This document shows, piece by piece, positions 22,459 to 30,796 of a stretch of DNA of 32,481 nt. A model generated the notes under the pieces. It searched no databases, had not been told where the DNA came from, and worked only from the letters and a program-made list of their open reading frames with translations. The position numbers and the translations under genes were made by a program. The stretch's first letter is position 1. Each line of letters begins with the position of its first letter. Origin of the DNA: Alphaproteobacteria bacterium (lineage in GTDB: Bacteria > Pseudomonadota > Alphaproteobacteria > Rhizobiales > Aestuariivirgaceae); contig JAGWTZ010000037.1 of NCBI GenBank assembly GCA_028868695.1, positions 1-32,481 of the forward strand, written 5' to 3'.

Positions 22459-23007
22459 ATGGACGAACAACGGCTTAACCACCTGATGCGGCAGGTGGCG
22501 CAGAATCTTGACCGGGCGGCTTTCGCCGAGCTTTTTGACATTCTGGCCCCGCGCGTGAAGGCCAGTCTGATGAAGGCCGGGCTGGATTCCGCCACTGCCG
22601 ATGACGTGCTGCAGGATGCCATGATCAGCGTGTGGACCAAGGCAGGCTTGTTTGATCCTGCCCGTGGCGGCGTGTTCTCCTGGGTGTTCACCATTGCCCG
22701 CAACGCCCGCATCGACAGGGCGCGCCGCGCCAAGCCGCTGGCTCCGCTCGATCTGATGGATTGGGAGCCTGCTGACGAGGCAGACACCTCTGAAGAGCAA
22801 ATGGTGAAGGCATCCGAAACCGAAATCCTGCGCCAGGCGCTTCTGACCATTGCGCCCGAGCAGAAGGAAATCATTGAACTCGCCTTCGTGCAGGAACTGA
22901 CGCAGGCGGAAATCGCCAGCCGGCTGGGCCTGCCGCTGGGCACTGTGAAATCGCGCATGCGCCTGGCCTATGCGCATCTGAAGAAATTCTTGGAGCAAAA
23001 ATCGTGA
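22459..23007 (+). CDS. rpoE: ECF sigma factor RpoE (ChrR-controlled, singlet-oxygen type)
   Basis: This 182-aa group 4 sigma factor has region 2 (about 15-90: AFAELFDILAPRVKASL, TADDVLQDAMISVWT, FSWVFTIARNARIDRARR) and region 4 (about 122-178: LRQALLTIAPEQKEIIELAF, then the helix-turn-helix LTQAEIASRLGLPLGTVKSR). It directs RNA polymerase to stress promoters such as the two just upstream. Two adjacent ATGs exist (22456 and 22459); AAGGA spacing favours 22459. A longer form from 22393 would begin at about the transcription start. Its stop overlaps the anti-sigma GTG start, so the pair is translationally coupled. The pairing with a ChrR-type protein places it in the ECF11 group. Confidence 0.92.
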   Translation: MDEQRLNHLMRQVAQNLDRAAFAELFDILAPRVKASLMKAGLDSATADDVLQDAMISVWTKAGLFDPARGGVFSWVFTIARNARIDRARRAKPLAPLDLMDWEPADEADTSEEQMVKASETEILRQALLTIAPEQKEIIELAFVQELTQAEIASRLGLPLGTVKSRMRLAYAHLKKFLEQKS

Positions 23008-23660
23008 GTGTGTCCCACCATCTTGATGATGCAACCTTGCTGTCCCATGCGGCAGGAACCCTGCCGCGCACCCTGGCGCTGGTCGTGGATGCACATCTGG
23101 AAATGTGCCCGCATTGCCGCGCCGCGCTGAAGGCGGCCAACGCCATCGGCGGCGCCCTGCTGTCTGACCTTTCGCCTGCACCCGTCAGTTCCAGTTTGAA
23201 GGATGCTGTGATGGGGCGCATCGGCTCTGCCACCATCCACCGCCTGCCCCGTGCCCAGGCGGCGAGGCAGGGCGGCGTGCCGCTGGCGCTGCAGCGGGTT
23301 CTGCGCCTTGACAGCCTTGATGACATTCCCTGGCGGAAATCGGCGCCGGGCGTGCATATCCACAAGCTGCCCAAGGAGGCAGGCGAGGCGGGGTTCTTCG
23401 GCCTGCTCAAGATTGCGCCGGGTGCGGCCATGCCTGAACACGGCCACGGCGGCAGCGAGCTGACGCTGATCCTGCAAGGGGCTTATCATGATGAGCTCGG
23501 CCACTTTGGCGAAGGCGACATTGCCGATCATGACGAGAGCGTTGATCACACGCCGGTGGCGGAAGGCGAACAACCCTGCATTTGCCTTGTGGCCACACAG
23601 GCGCCCACGCGTTTCCGCTCCTGGCCGGCGCGCGTGATGCAGAAGTTCATCGGCATTTGA
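23004..23660 (+). CDS. chrR: ChrR-type zinc/cupin anti-sigma factor
   Basis: This 218-aa protein has the two-domain ChrR layout. The N-terminal anti-sigma domain carries H6, H31, C35 and C38 (HLEMCPHC), identical in spacing and number to the zinc ligands of R. sphaeroides ChrR. The C-terminal cupin carries H146, H148, E152 and H182 (PEHGHGGSE, VDHTP), which keep the spacing of the ChrR cupin metal ligands (H141, H143, E147, H177). It holds RpoE inactive in the cytoplasm and releases it on singlet-oxygen stress. The start is a GTG whose last two bases are shared with the rpoE stop, preceded by GGAG. All known metal ligands are kept, so it should be functional. Confidence 0.93.
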   Translation: MSVSHHLDDATLLSHAAGTLPRTLALVVDAHLEMCPHCRAALKAANAIGGALLSDLSPAPVSSSLKDAVMGRIGSATIHRLPRAQAARQGGVPLALQRVLRLDSLDDIPWRKSAPGVHIHKLPKEAGEAGFFGLLKIAPGAAMPEHGHGGSELTLILQGAYHDELGHFGEGDIADHDESVDHTPVAEGEQPCICLVATQAPTRFRSWPARVMQKFIGI

Positions 23661-24403
23661 GCGCGCAGCTTCCCTGGCGGGTGGCCTGGGTCACGGGTGC
23701 ATCCAGCGGCATTGGCCTGGGTGTCGCCCGCCAACTGGCCGGGGCCGGGGTGAAGGTGGCGGTGTCTTCACGCCGCCCGCCGGAAGGGTTGCAGCATCCA
23801 AATATCACGTTCTTTCCGCTGGATGTGACCAATGAGGCCGCGGTGGCCGCTTGCGTTGCTGAAATCGAAGCGGCGCTCGGCCCCATTGATCTCGCTGTTC
23901 TGGCAGCGGGCCGCTATGAGCCATTCACGGCGGAGGCGCTTTCGGCCGGATGGTTCACCGCCATCAATGCCGCCAACTATCTTGGCGTCACGCATTGCAT
24001 CAGCGCCCTTGCGCCGCGGATGATCAGCCGTGGCCAAGGGCATCTCAGCTGGTTTGCCTCAGTGGCAGGCTATCGCGGCCTGCCGAAGGCTGCCTATTAC
24101 GGGCCCACCAAGGCCGCATTGATCAACCTTGCTGAGTGCCTGAAGCTCGATCTTGAACCGCATGGCCTCGGCATCAGCGTCATCAACCCCGGCTTTGTCG
24201 AAACCCCCATGACAGCCGTGAATGATTTCAGCATGCCCTTCCTGATGAAGCCGGAAGCCGCGGCGGCGGCCACCATCAATGGCCTTGCCAAGGGCAAGTT
24301 CGAAGTGGCTTACCCAGCACCCTTCGTGCTGCTCCTCAAGCTGCTGCGGCTTCTGCCCTATCCCCTGTATTTCGCCTTGGCCCGCAGAACCCGCCAAGCC
24401 TGA
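23657..24403 (+). CDS. Short-chain dehydrogenase/reductase of the sigmaE/ChrR operon
   Basis: This 248-aa classical SDR has the nucleotide-binding TGASSGIG (13-20), LAAG in place of NNAG and the catalytic S135, Y148 and K152 (AYYGPTKAAL). The C-terminal part ends in a hydrophobic, basic tail (VLLLKLLRLLPYPLYFALARR) that may bind membrane. It probably reduces or oxidises a lipid- or aldehyde-like substrate; SDR genes are common in ChrR regulons. No ATG fits. I chose the TTG at 23657, which overlaps the chrR stop (TTGA), matching the coupled style of this operon; a GTG at 23690 is the fallback. It converges on the beta-galactosidase gene with a 5-nt gap and no visible terminator. Confidence 0.85.
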   Translation: MSAQLPWRVAWVTGASSGIGLGVARQLAGAGVKVAVSSRRPPEGLQHPNITFFPLDVTNEAAVAACVAEIEAALGPIDLAVLAAGRYEPFTAEALSAGWFTAINAANYLGVTHCISALAPRMISRGQGHLSWFASVAGYRGLPKAAYYGPTKAALINLAECLKLDLEPHGLGISVINPGFVETPMTAVNDFSMPFLMKPEAAAAATINGLAKGKFEVAYPAPFVLLLKLLRLLPYPLYFALARRTRQA

Positions 24404-24408
24404 CGGCC

Positions 24409-26349
24409 TCAGCCTGGCCCAGCTTTCCAGATCGCCAGCTCTTGCGCCTTCAGTGTTTTGCTGCCCAGCAAGGGCTTGGCGCCCTTGGGCAGTGGCCAGG
24501 CCTTTGGCCCATAGTTGAAGGCAAAGACCCAATCACCCCGCCGCCGCAAGCGGATGTGCGGTGGCAATGCCAATGTTTTCAGCTTGGCGGCCTTGGCGGC
24601 GCGGCCAATCAGGCCCTGCAGCAGCTTCTCATCCGGCCAGCAGGCGAGATAGAAGCATTGGCCGTTTTGCACCACCGCGGGTTTGCCGTCGGCGAACTTG
24701 CCCAGCACCTTGGCGCCTGTTTCCAAGTGCTCGGCCCAGCGCGTGGCCGTTCCGGAAATGGCGCCTGTCACCTTGCTGGACAGGCCGGGCCGCAATGAGG
24801 AAACTTCGATCACCCGCAGGCCAAGCTGCTTTTGCAGCGGGCCTGGCGGCAAGTTGCCGGGAATTTGATAGTGCCGGGTTTTGGAGCCGCTGCGCGGGCC
24901 GAACATCAAAACGCCCTCGGCTGCCGCAAACGCACGCTCGGCTGCCTCACTCACAATGGGCAGGGAAGGCGCCACCACCAGCTTGTATCCCTTGAGGGAT
25001 GCGCCGGGCCGCACGATATCAACATCCAGCCCCAGGCGGCGCAGCGCTTCATAGAAGCGGAAGCACAGTTCACCATGGCGGAAATCCTTGCCTTGCGGCT
25101 GGATGTCCAGCACCCACTGGGCCTCATAGTCATAGACCAGTGCCACATCACCTTGGCCGCTCTTGGGCAATGCTCCGAGGCGCGCCAGCTCTTCGCCCAC
25201 CTGCCGGGCCTCCTTGCCGCCGGGCGAAAGCTCGTGAAGCCCCGGCAGGTTCAGGCCGGCATGCATCTGTTCTTGCGCGAAGGGCGCTTGCCGCCAGCGG
25301 AAATAGCTCACCACCTCGGCGCCATGGGCCAGCGCTTCCCATGTCCACAGCCGCACCATGCCGGGCTTGGGCACCGGGTTCCAGGGCGCCCAGTTCACTG
25401 GCCCCGGCTGCTGCTCCATCACCCAGAAGCGGCCCTTGCCGATGGCGCGGTAAAGATCATGGTTGAAGGGCGAGATGTCCGGATGCGCGGTTTCAGCCCA
25501 GCGCACATGCTCTTCCTCGCTGAAGGGCAGGCGCTCGGTGAAGCCGACGGGATAGGCATCCCAAGACGGGAAATCCAGATGCTCGCCCAGGGGCCAATGG
25601 TCATATTCGGTGAAGAAACCCATCATGTTGTGGGTGATAAACCGCCCCGGCGAATGGGCGCGCAGGATATCCACCTGCATCTTGTCATAGGCCGCCACCT
25701 GCGAGGATTGGAAACGCCGGAAATCCAGCTGGGCCGCCGGGTTGGCTTCAGTCACCGTCAGGTTGGGCAGGCTCACCTGATCGAAGCTCTGCACTTCCAT
25801 TGACCAGAACACATTGCCCCAAGCCTCGTTCAACTGGTCCGGCGATTGATATTGGCGGCGCAGCCATTGCCGGAACTCGCGCAGGTCTTCCGGCCCATAG
25901 GACATCACCGTGTCGTGGCAGCCATATTCATTGTCGGTCTGCCAGCCGGCAACGCCGGGGTGCTTGCCATAGCGCAGCGCGATGGCCTCGGTGATGCGGC
26001 GGCTTTCAAGGAGATAGGTGGCGGAGGAGAAGGTATAGTGGCGGCGCGAGCCGAAGCCCCGCACCATGCCATCCGGCCCCACGGGCAGAATGTCAGGGTG
26101 GGCATCAACCAGCCATTTGGGCGGGGCAGTGGTGGGCGTGCACAACACCACCTTCAAGCCCGCCGCATGCAGCACATCAAGTGCGCGGTCCAGCCAGCCC
26201 CAATCAAACACGCCCGCCTGTGGCTCCATGCGTGACCATGCAAATTCACCGATGCGCACAAAGCCAATCCCCATGGCCTTCATGCGCCGCGCGTCCTCGG
26301 CCCACCAGCTTTCCGGCCAATGTTCAGGGTAATAGCAGACACCAAGCAT
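24409..26349 (-). CDS. Beta-galactosidase, glycoside hydrolase family 42
   Basis: This 646-aa GH42 enzyme starts MLGVCYYPEHWPESWW and keeps the family core: TPTTAPPKWL, GWQTDNEYG with the acid/base E141, WDAYPVGF and FWVMEQQPGPVNW with the nucleophile E312. The remainder forms the trimerisation/Rossmann-like domain and a C-terminal beta domain (about 600-646). It hydrolyses terminal beta-galactosides. It has no signal peptide, so it acts in the cytoplasm on imported sugars. Its ATG overlaps the stop of the ABC ATPase gene by 1 nt (TGATG), making it the last gene of the transport operon and pointing to galactosides as the imported substrate. Confidence 0.95.
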   Translation of the reverse strand: MLGVCYYPEHWPESWWAEDARRMKAMGIGFVRIGEFAWSRMEPQAGVFDWGWLDRALDVLHAAGLKVVLCTPTTAPPKWLVDAHPDILPVGPDGMVRGFGSRRHYTFSSATYLLESRRITEAIALRYGKHPGVAGWQTDNEYGCHDTVMSYGPEDLREFRQWLRRQYQSPDQLNEAWGNVFWSMEVQSFDQVSLPNLTVTEANPAAQLDFRRFQSSQVAAYDKMQVDILRAHSPGRFITHNMMGFFTEYDHWPLGEHLDFPSWDAYPVGFTERLPFSEEEHVRWAETAHPDISPFNHDLYRAIGKGRFWVMEQQPGPVNWAPWNPVPKPGMVRLWTWEALAHGAEVVSYFRWRQAPFAQEQMHAGLNLPGLHELSPGGKEARQVGEELARLGALPKSGQGDVALVYDYEAQWVLDIQPQGKDFRHGELCFRFYEALRRLGLDVDIVRPGASLKGYKLVVAPSLPIVSEAAERAFAAAEGVLMFGPRSGSKTRHYQIPGNLPPGPLQKQLGLRVIEVSSLRPGLSSKVTGAISGTATRWAEHLETGAKVLGKFADGKPAVVQNGQCFYLACWPDEKLLQGLIGRAAKAAKLKTLALPPHIRLRRRGDWVFAFNYGPKAWPLPKGAKPLLGSKTLKAQELAIWKAGPG

Positions 26350-27443
26350 CAGCGGGAAAGGTCTCCGTTGTGAATCGCGCGGCCTGCGCCATCAAACAAA
26401 TGGCAGGCCTTGGGCGGCGCCGTCAAATTGAGAGTGGCGCCGATCTCCGCCTTGGCGAGGCCGTCGGCCTTGGCGGCCACATCGGTGCCATCTTCCAGCG
26501 TCGCGTAGAACATGGTTTCCGAGCCGAGATATTCGGCCACGCGCAGCTTGGCGGCCAGATTGGCCTTGGACTTGTCGGTCAACATAATATGCTCCGGCCG
26601 CACGCCAAGCGTCACCTTGTCACCCCGCTTCAGGGCGGTGGCGGCGGCTATCTTCACCGTGCCCCCCGGCAATGCCAGCTCAACTTCCTTTGCAGTGGCC
26701 GAAACCACGCTGGCCGGAATGAAGTTCATCTTGGGCGAGCCAATGAAGCCAGCCACAAACTGGTTGCAGGGCCGGTGGTAAAGCTCAAGCGGAGAGCCCA
26801 CCTGTTCGATGCGCCCGGCACTCAGCACCACGATCTTGTTGGCCATGGTCATGGCTTCCACCTGATCGTGGGTGACATAGATCATCGTGGCCTTCAGGTC
26901 CTGGTGCAGCTTGGCGATTTCAATGCGCATTTGCACGCGCAGCGCTGCATCGAGGTTGGAGAGCGGCTCATCGAACAGGAACACTTCCGGCTCACGCACA
27001 ATGGCCCGGCCGATGGCCACCCGCTGGCGCTGCCCGCCGGAAAGCTGCGAAGGCTTGCGCTCCAGCAGCGGCCCCAGCTGCAGCATTTGTGCCGCGCGCG
27101 CCGTGCGGGCCGCGATGTCGGCGCGGTCATGGCCTGTCATGCGCAGGCCAAAGCCGATATTGTCGCGCACCGTCATGTGCGGATAGAGCGCGTAGGATTG
27201 GAACACCATGGCCACGCCGCGGTCAGCCGGCTCCACATTGGTCATGCTTTGTCCGCCAATGTCGAGTTCGCCCGAGGAAATTTCCTCCAGCCCGGCGATC
27301 ATCCGCAGTAGGGTGGATTTGCCGCAGCCCGAAGGGCCGACAAACACGCAGAACTCGCCATCATCCACCATCAGGTCCACGCCCTTGATGATATCGACGG
27401 TGCCGAAGCTCTTTTTCACGTTTCGGAGGGTGACTTGCGCCAT
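26349..27443 (-). CDS. Sugar ABC transporter ATPase (MalK/UgpC/MsmK group)
   Basis: This 364-aa ATPase has Walker A GPSGCGKST, the Q-loop in VFQSYALYPHMTVRDNI, the signature LSGGQRQRVAIGRA, Walker B VFLFDEPLSNLD and the switch H in YVTHDQVEAM. Beyond about residue 235 come MalK-like TOBE/OB domains (SPKMNFIPASVV, LGVRPEHIML). It powers uptake by the two permeases encoded directly upstream. Members of this group often serve several sugar porters. It follows the MalG-type gene after 48 nt and overlaps the GH42 gene by 1 nt. Confidence 0.95.
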   Translation of the reverse strand: MAQVTLRNVKKSFGTVDIIKGVDLMVDDGEFCVFVGPSGCGKSTLLRMIAGLEEISSGELDIGGQSMTNVEPADRGVAMVFQSYALYPHMTVRDNIGFGLRMTGHDRADIAARTARAAQMLQLGPLLERKPSQLSGGQRQRVAIGRAIVREPEVFLFDEPLSNLDAALRVQMRIEIAKLHQDLKATMIYVTHDQVEAMTMANKIVVLSAGRIEQVGSPLELYHRPCNQFVAGFIGSPKMNFIPASVVSATAKEVELALPGGTVKIAAATALKRGDKVTLGVRPEHIMLTDKSKANLAAKLRVAEYLGSETMFYATLEDGTDVAAKADGLAKAEIGATLNLTAPPKACHLFDGAGRAIHNGDLSR

Positions 27444-27491
27444 GGGCCTATCCCTTGCTCGGTTTGAATTGGAATGTCATTGTTGCCTGCC

Positions 27492-28343
27492 TCATCCCTT
27501 GGTGGCCCCAAGGGTGAGGCCCGCGATGAAATGCTTCTGCATGAGAAAGAACATGGCGACAGGCGGCAGCGCGGCAACGATGGCGGCTGCGGAAATCAGC
27601 TCCCAGGCCACCTTGTATTGGCCTTTGAGCTCATTCATGCCGGCCGTCACGGGCCGCACGTCGACCGATTGGGCCATGACCGTGGCCCAGAAATAGTCGT
27701 TCCAGATGAAGGTGAAGATCAGCACCGCCAGCGCCGCAATGGCCGGGCGCATCAGCGGCAGCACGATGCGGCTGAAAATCTTCCATTCGCTCACCCCTTC
27801 CACCCGCGCCGATTCAATCAGCGCGAAGGGCAGGGCCTTGATGAAGTTGCGCATGAACAGCGTGCAGAAGCCGGTCTGGAACGCGATGTGGAACAGCACC
27901 AGCCCGGTGGTGGTGTTGTAAAGGCCAAGCTGGGTGGTAAGGTCGCGCACCGGAATGGCCAGGATCTGGAATGGCACAAAATTGCCCGCCACGAACAGGA
28001 AAAACACCACGAGGTTGCCGCGGAACCTGTAGACCGCAAGCGCAAAGCCAGTGAGGCAGGAAAGCCCAACCGCGCCAATCACCGTCGGGATCGTCACCCG
28101 GAAGCTGTTGATGATGTACCAGCCGATGTTGCTGTTCTTGAACACCGAGGAATAGTTCTCAACGCCCGCGAAGCTGGAGGGCATGCCGAAATAGTTTCCG
28201 GCTGCCAGGTCCGAAGCCGGACGGATCGAGGTGATGGCGATGCCGATCAGCGGCAGCAGCCAGATGAACAGCGCCACCGGCAGCATGATCTTGTAGCTGG
28301 TTTGCACCCAGGGGCTGGCCTTGGCGATGGGGGTGGGAAACAT
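27492..28343 (-). CDS. Sugar ABC transporter permease (MalG type)
   Basis: This 283-aa inner-membrane protein has six predicted helices. It carries the EAA loop ALIESARVEGVSEWKIFSRIVLPLMRP, which docks on the ATPase, and the C-terminal end IAGLTLGATKG typical of MalG-type subunits (the family ends in a G-rich tail near the ATPase). Its ATG overlaps the stop of the MalF-type gene by 1 nt (TGATG), and a purine-rich AGGAAAGGA lies about 10-15 nt upstream. It works with 28343-29245 as the translocation pore. Confidence 0.94.
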   Translation of the reverse strand: MFPTPIAKASPWVQTSYKIMLPVALFIWLLPLIGIAITSIRPASDLAAGNYFGMPSSFAGVENYSSVFKNSNIGWYIINSFRVTIPTVIGAVGLSCLTGFALAVYRFRGNLVVFFLFVAGNFVPFQILAIPVRDLTTQLGLYNTTTGLVLFHIAFQTGFCTLFMRNFIKALPFALIESARVEGVSEWKIFSRIVLPLMRPAIAALAVLIFTFIWNDYFWATVMAQSVDVRPVTAGMNELKGQYKVAWELISAAAIVAALPPVAMFFLMQKHFIAGLTLGATKG

Positions 28344-29245
28344 CAGGCAGTCCTTTCCTGGGAAAGCATGCGCACAATGAACAGCGTGATGAACACCAGC
28401 ATGATGGCGAACAGCACCACGGCAATCGCCGCGCCATAGCCCATGGCCGTGCCATATTCCGAAAGCGCCTGCTCATACATGAAGTATGAAAGCACCCGCG
28501 ATGAGCCGAACGGCCCGCCCACCGTCATGATCGAGATCAGGTCGAAGGAGCGCAGCGCGCCGATCACCGTCACCACCACCGCGATGAAAGTTGCGGGCCG
28601 CAATTGCGGGATGATGATGTGCCACAGCATGTAAATGCCCTTGGCATTGTCCATGCGCGCCGCCTCCACCTGCTCGGGGTTAATGTTGTTGAGGCCCGTG
28701 AGATAGAGGATCATGCAATAGGCGATTTGCGGCCAAAGGCCCGCGGCGATGATGCCATAGGTGGCATATTTGGCCTCGGCCAGAACTGCGATTTCGTGGC
28801 CAGTGAGAATCTTGAAGATGTGCGGCAACAGGCCAAAGCCCGGCGCATAGAACCACGAGAAGATCAGCCCCACCACAACCTGGCTGATGACGAAGGGGAA
28901 AAAGAACAGCGATTTATAAAGCCTGATGCCTGCAACAGTCTGGTTCAGGAACAGCGCCACACCCAGCCCGGCAGGCACCGCCAGCATGTAAAGAACAAGC
29001 CAGATCAGGTTGTTCTTGAGCGACATGTAGAACGAGTCATCGTCCAGCAGGTTGCGGTAGTTGTCCAGCCCCGCCCAGGTCTTGGGCCCCAGCCCATCCC
29101 AGTCATAAAAGCTGATCCAGATCGACTGGAAAATCGGAATGATCACATAGATCATGAAGACCAGAAGGCCTGGTGCCAGGAACAGCCATGGCGCGAGGCT
29201 GCGCTGGTTGCGCTTCCAGAATCCGGCTTGGGGCGTGGCGGCCAT
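28343..29245 (-). CDS. Sugar ABC transporter permease (MalF type)
   Basis: This 300-aa permease has about six membrane helices starting with WLFLAPGLLVFMIYVIIPIF, and an EAA loop EQVEAARMDNAKGIYMLWHIIIPQLRP. It forms the heterodimeric channel with the MalG-type protein. Of three candidate ATGs I chose 29245, nine nt after AAGG. The one at 29251 would be too close to the site, and the longer reading frame runs back into the hairpin-rich gap. It is separated from the binding-protein gene by 175 nt that hold two hairpins. Confidence 0.93.
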   Translation of the reverse strand: MAATPQAGFWKRNQRSLAPWLFLAPGLLVFMIYVIIPIFQSIWISFYDWDGLGPKTWAGLDNYRNLLDDDSFYMSLKNNLIWLVLYMLAVPAGLGVALFLNQTVAGIRLYKSLFFFPFVISQVVVGLIFSWFYAPGFGLLPHIFKILTGHEIAVLAEAKYATYGIIAAGLWPQIAYCMILYLTGLNNINPEQVEAARMDNAKGIYMLWHIIIPQLRPATFIAVVVTVIGALRSFDLISIMTVGGPFGSSRVLSYFMYEQALSEYGTAMGYGAAIAVVLFAIMLVFITLFIVRMLSQERTA

Positions 29246-29272
29246 GTGCATCACCTTTTTGCGATGTCGGGC

Positions 29273-29302
29273 GCCGGGCGGGGTTGAACCGGCCCGCCCG
29301 GC
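29273..29302 (-). other. GC-rich stem-loop between binding-protein and permease genes
   Basis: GCCGGGCGGG (29273-29282) pairs perfectly with CCCGCCCGGC (29293-29302) around a 10-nt loop. No T-run follows, so it is more likely an RNA-stability or attenuating element than a full terminator. In many sugar ABC operons a hairpin at this place gives more binding protein than permease. A second hairpin, CGCTGC-GCGAA-GCAGCG (29371-29387), lies nearer the binding-protein stop. Confidence 0.6.
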
Positions 29303-29420
29303 TTGCACAGGCCCCGCCATGACACTGCATGGCCGGGCCGGCGCGTCTGCAAGTTGGGGTATGCGCCAGCCACGCTGCGCGAAGCAGCGGGCCGGGCATG
29401 CCCCCGTGTTCTGGGAGGAA

Positions 29421-30650
29421 CTACTTGTAGACTTTCTGGCGCGTTTTCTCGAGGCTGTCGAGGATGGCCGGCAGGTCAGCCGGGTTCGACATGAAGTGCT
29501 GGAAGCCTTCCATGCCGGCCTTGGCCATGTCGGCAGGCGCGTCACGGTCGAAGAACTGGGCGAGCGCATAGGCGCTGGACAGTTCCTTGAAGCCGGCCTG
29601 GATGAACGGATCATCGCCGACTTGCGCCTTGTTGTTCACAGGCAGCTGGCCGAGGGTCTTGTTCATTGCGGTCTGGGCATCAGCCGAAGCCACATAGGCG
29701 AGGAACTTCTTGGCTTCGTCCTTGTGCTTGGCGCCAGCTGTCATGTGGAAGGTGTCGGTCGGCGCTTCTTCGGCGCGCGGCAGGCCCTTGGTGATTTCCG
29801 GGAACAGCATGAAGCCCAGCGTGTCATTGGTGAGGCCACCCTTCTTGAAGGTGTCCACGGCGAAGTTGCCCATCACATAGTTGGCAGCCTTGCCCTGCGA
29901 GAGAAGGGCGGCGGCGTCCTGCCAGTCGATGGCGGCGGCGTTTGCCGTCATGTAGGGAACAACCTTGGCCCACTGGTCAAACACGGCTTTCACCTTCGGG
30001 TCGGTCCACGGCACTTTGCCGGCGGTGAGGTCCATGTGGAACTCATAGCCATTGGTGCGCATGTCGAGATAATCGAAGATGCCAGCGCCAGGCCACAGGG
30101 CCTTGGTGCCGGTGGTCAGGCAGTCAGCGCCAGCGGCCTTGATCTTTTCGCAGTTGGCGATGAACTCATCCCAGGTTTTCGGCTCGGCGGTGATGCCGGC
30201 CTTCTTGTAGACGTCCTTGTTGTAATAGACGCCCCACTGGTAATAGGTGTAGGGCACGCCCCACTTCTTGCCATCCATGGTCATCGAGGCGGCGGCAGAC
30301 TTCAGGCTGTCATCCAGCCCATTGGCCTTCCACACATCCGTCACATCAGCAAACAGGCCGGCTTTGACATAGGGCGCCATGCGGTTGCCGGCATACCAGG
30401 CCGCCACATCCGGCGGGTCAGCCGTCAGGAAGTTGCGGATGGCAGCCTTGTAGCCTTCATGGTCGAAGTTGTTCCACTTCACCTTGATGTCGGGGTTGGC
30501 CTTTTCGAAACCGGCGATCAGTTCTTCCATCGCCTTCTTCGGCGCGGGGTCGGATTGGTCGGAGTTGATGACCAGATCACCCGCCAAAGCGGTGCTGGCC
30601 AGCAGGCCGAATCCCAAAGTGAAGCCTGTCAAGGCTTTCAAAAGTCTCAT
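29421..30650 (-). CDS. Sugar ABC transporter periplasmic binding protein
   Basis: This 409-aa protein starts with a signal peptide (MRLLKALTGFTLGFGLLASTALA, cleavage before GDL). The mature part is a family-1 extracellular solute-binding protein: FEKANPDIKVKWNNFDHEGYKAAI, AGNRMAPYVKAGLFADVTDVW, GVPYTYYQWGVYYNKDVYKKAG and NYVMGNFAVDTF. It captures the sugar in the periplasm and hands it to the permeases. GGGAGGAAAAC directly before the ATG is the strongest ribosome-binding site in the operon, suiting the need for excess binding protein. It is the first gene of the operon, divergent from the AraC-type regulator, with a 146-nt shared control region. The co-encoded GH42 enzyme suggests a beta-galactoside ligand. 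Confidence 0.95.
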   Translation of the reverse strand: MRLLKALTGFTLGFGLLASTALAGDLVINSDQSDPAPKKAMEELIAGFEKANPDIKVKWNNFDHEGYKAAIRNFLTADPPDVAAWYAGNRMAPYVKAGLFADVTDVWKANGLDDSLKSAAASMTMDGKKWGVPYTYYQWGVYYNKDVYKKAGITAEPKTWDEFIANCEKIKAAGADCLTTGTKALWPGAGIFDYLDMRTNGYEFHMDLTAGKVPWTDPKVKAVFDQWAKVVPYMTANAAAIDWQDAAALLSQGKAANYVMGNFAVDTFKKGGLTNDTLGFMLFPEITKGLPRAEEAPTDTFHMTAGAKHKDEAKKFLAYVASADAQTAMNKTLGQLPVNNKAQVGDDPFIQAGFKELSSAYALAQFFDRDAPADMAKAGMEGFQHFMSNPADLPAILDSLEKTRQKVYK

Positions 30651-30749
30651 GTTTTCCTCCCTTGTGCCGCACCACTATGGCAGCGGCTCAGACACTGGCC
30701 ATGTTCATTCTGGCCCTTGCTGCTTGACGTTGCCTTGGATTTCCGCAAA

Positions 30750-30779
30750 TTTCTTCCGTGCTGGAATAATTTTCTTCCG
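30750..30779 (+). promoter_or_regulatory. Two in-phase direct repeats, probable AraC/MelR-type operator
   Basis: TTTCTTCCG occurs at 30750-30758 and again at 30771-30779, exactly 21 bp (two helical turns) apart, a spacing typical of direct-repeat operators of AraC-family proteins. The pair lies 17 nt before the AraC-type start codon (30797) and about 100 nt upstream of the divergent binding-protein start. This position would allow both autoregulation and activation of the transport operon. Confidence 0.6.
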
Positions 30780-30796
30780 GAAAAATAAGGTTTCGC

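Noticed and set aside
24355-24375. CTATCCCCTGTAT resembling the EPS element
   Set aside because: It lies inside the SDR coding region and needs an insertion/deletion to align.
27441-27460. A CTATCCCTTG sequence resembling the EPS element near the ABC ATPase start
   Set aside because: The core differs (CCCTT instead of CCTTT), the half-site is absent and it points away from the minus-strand gene.
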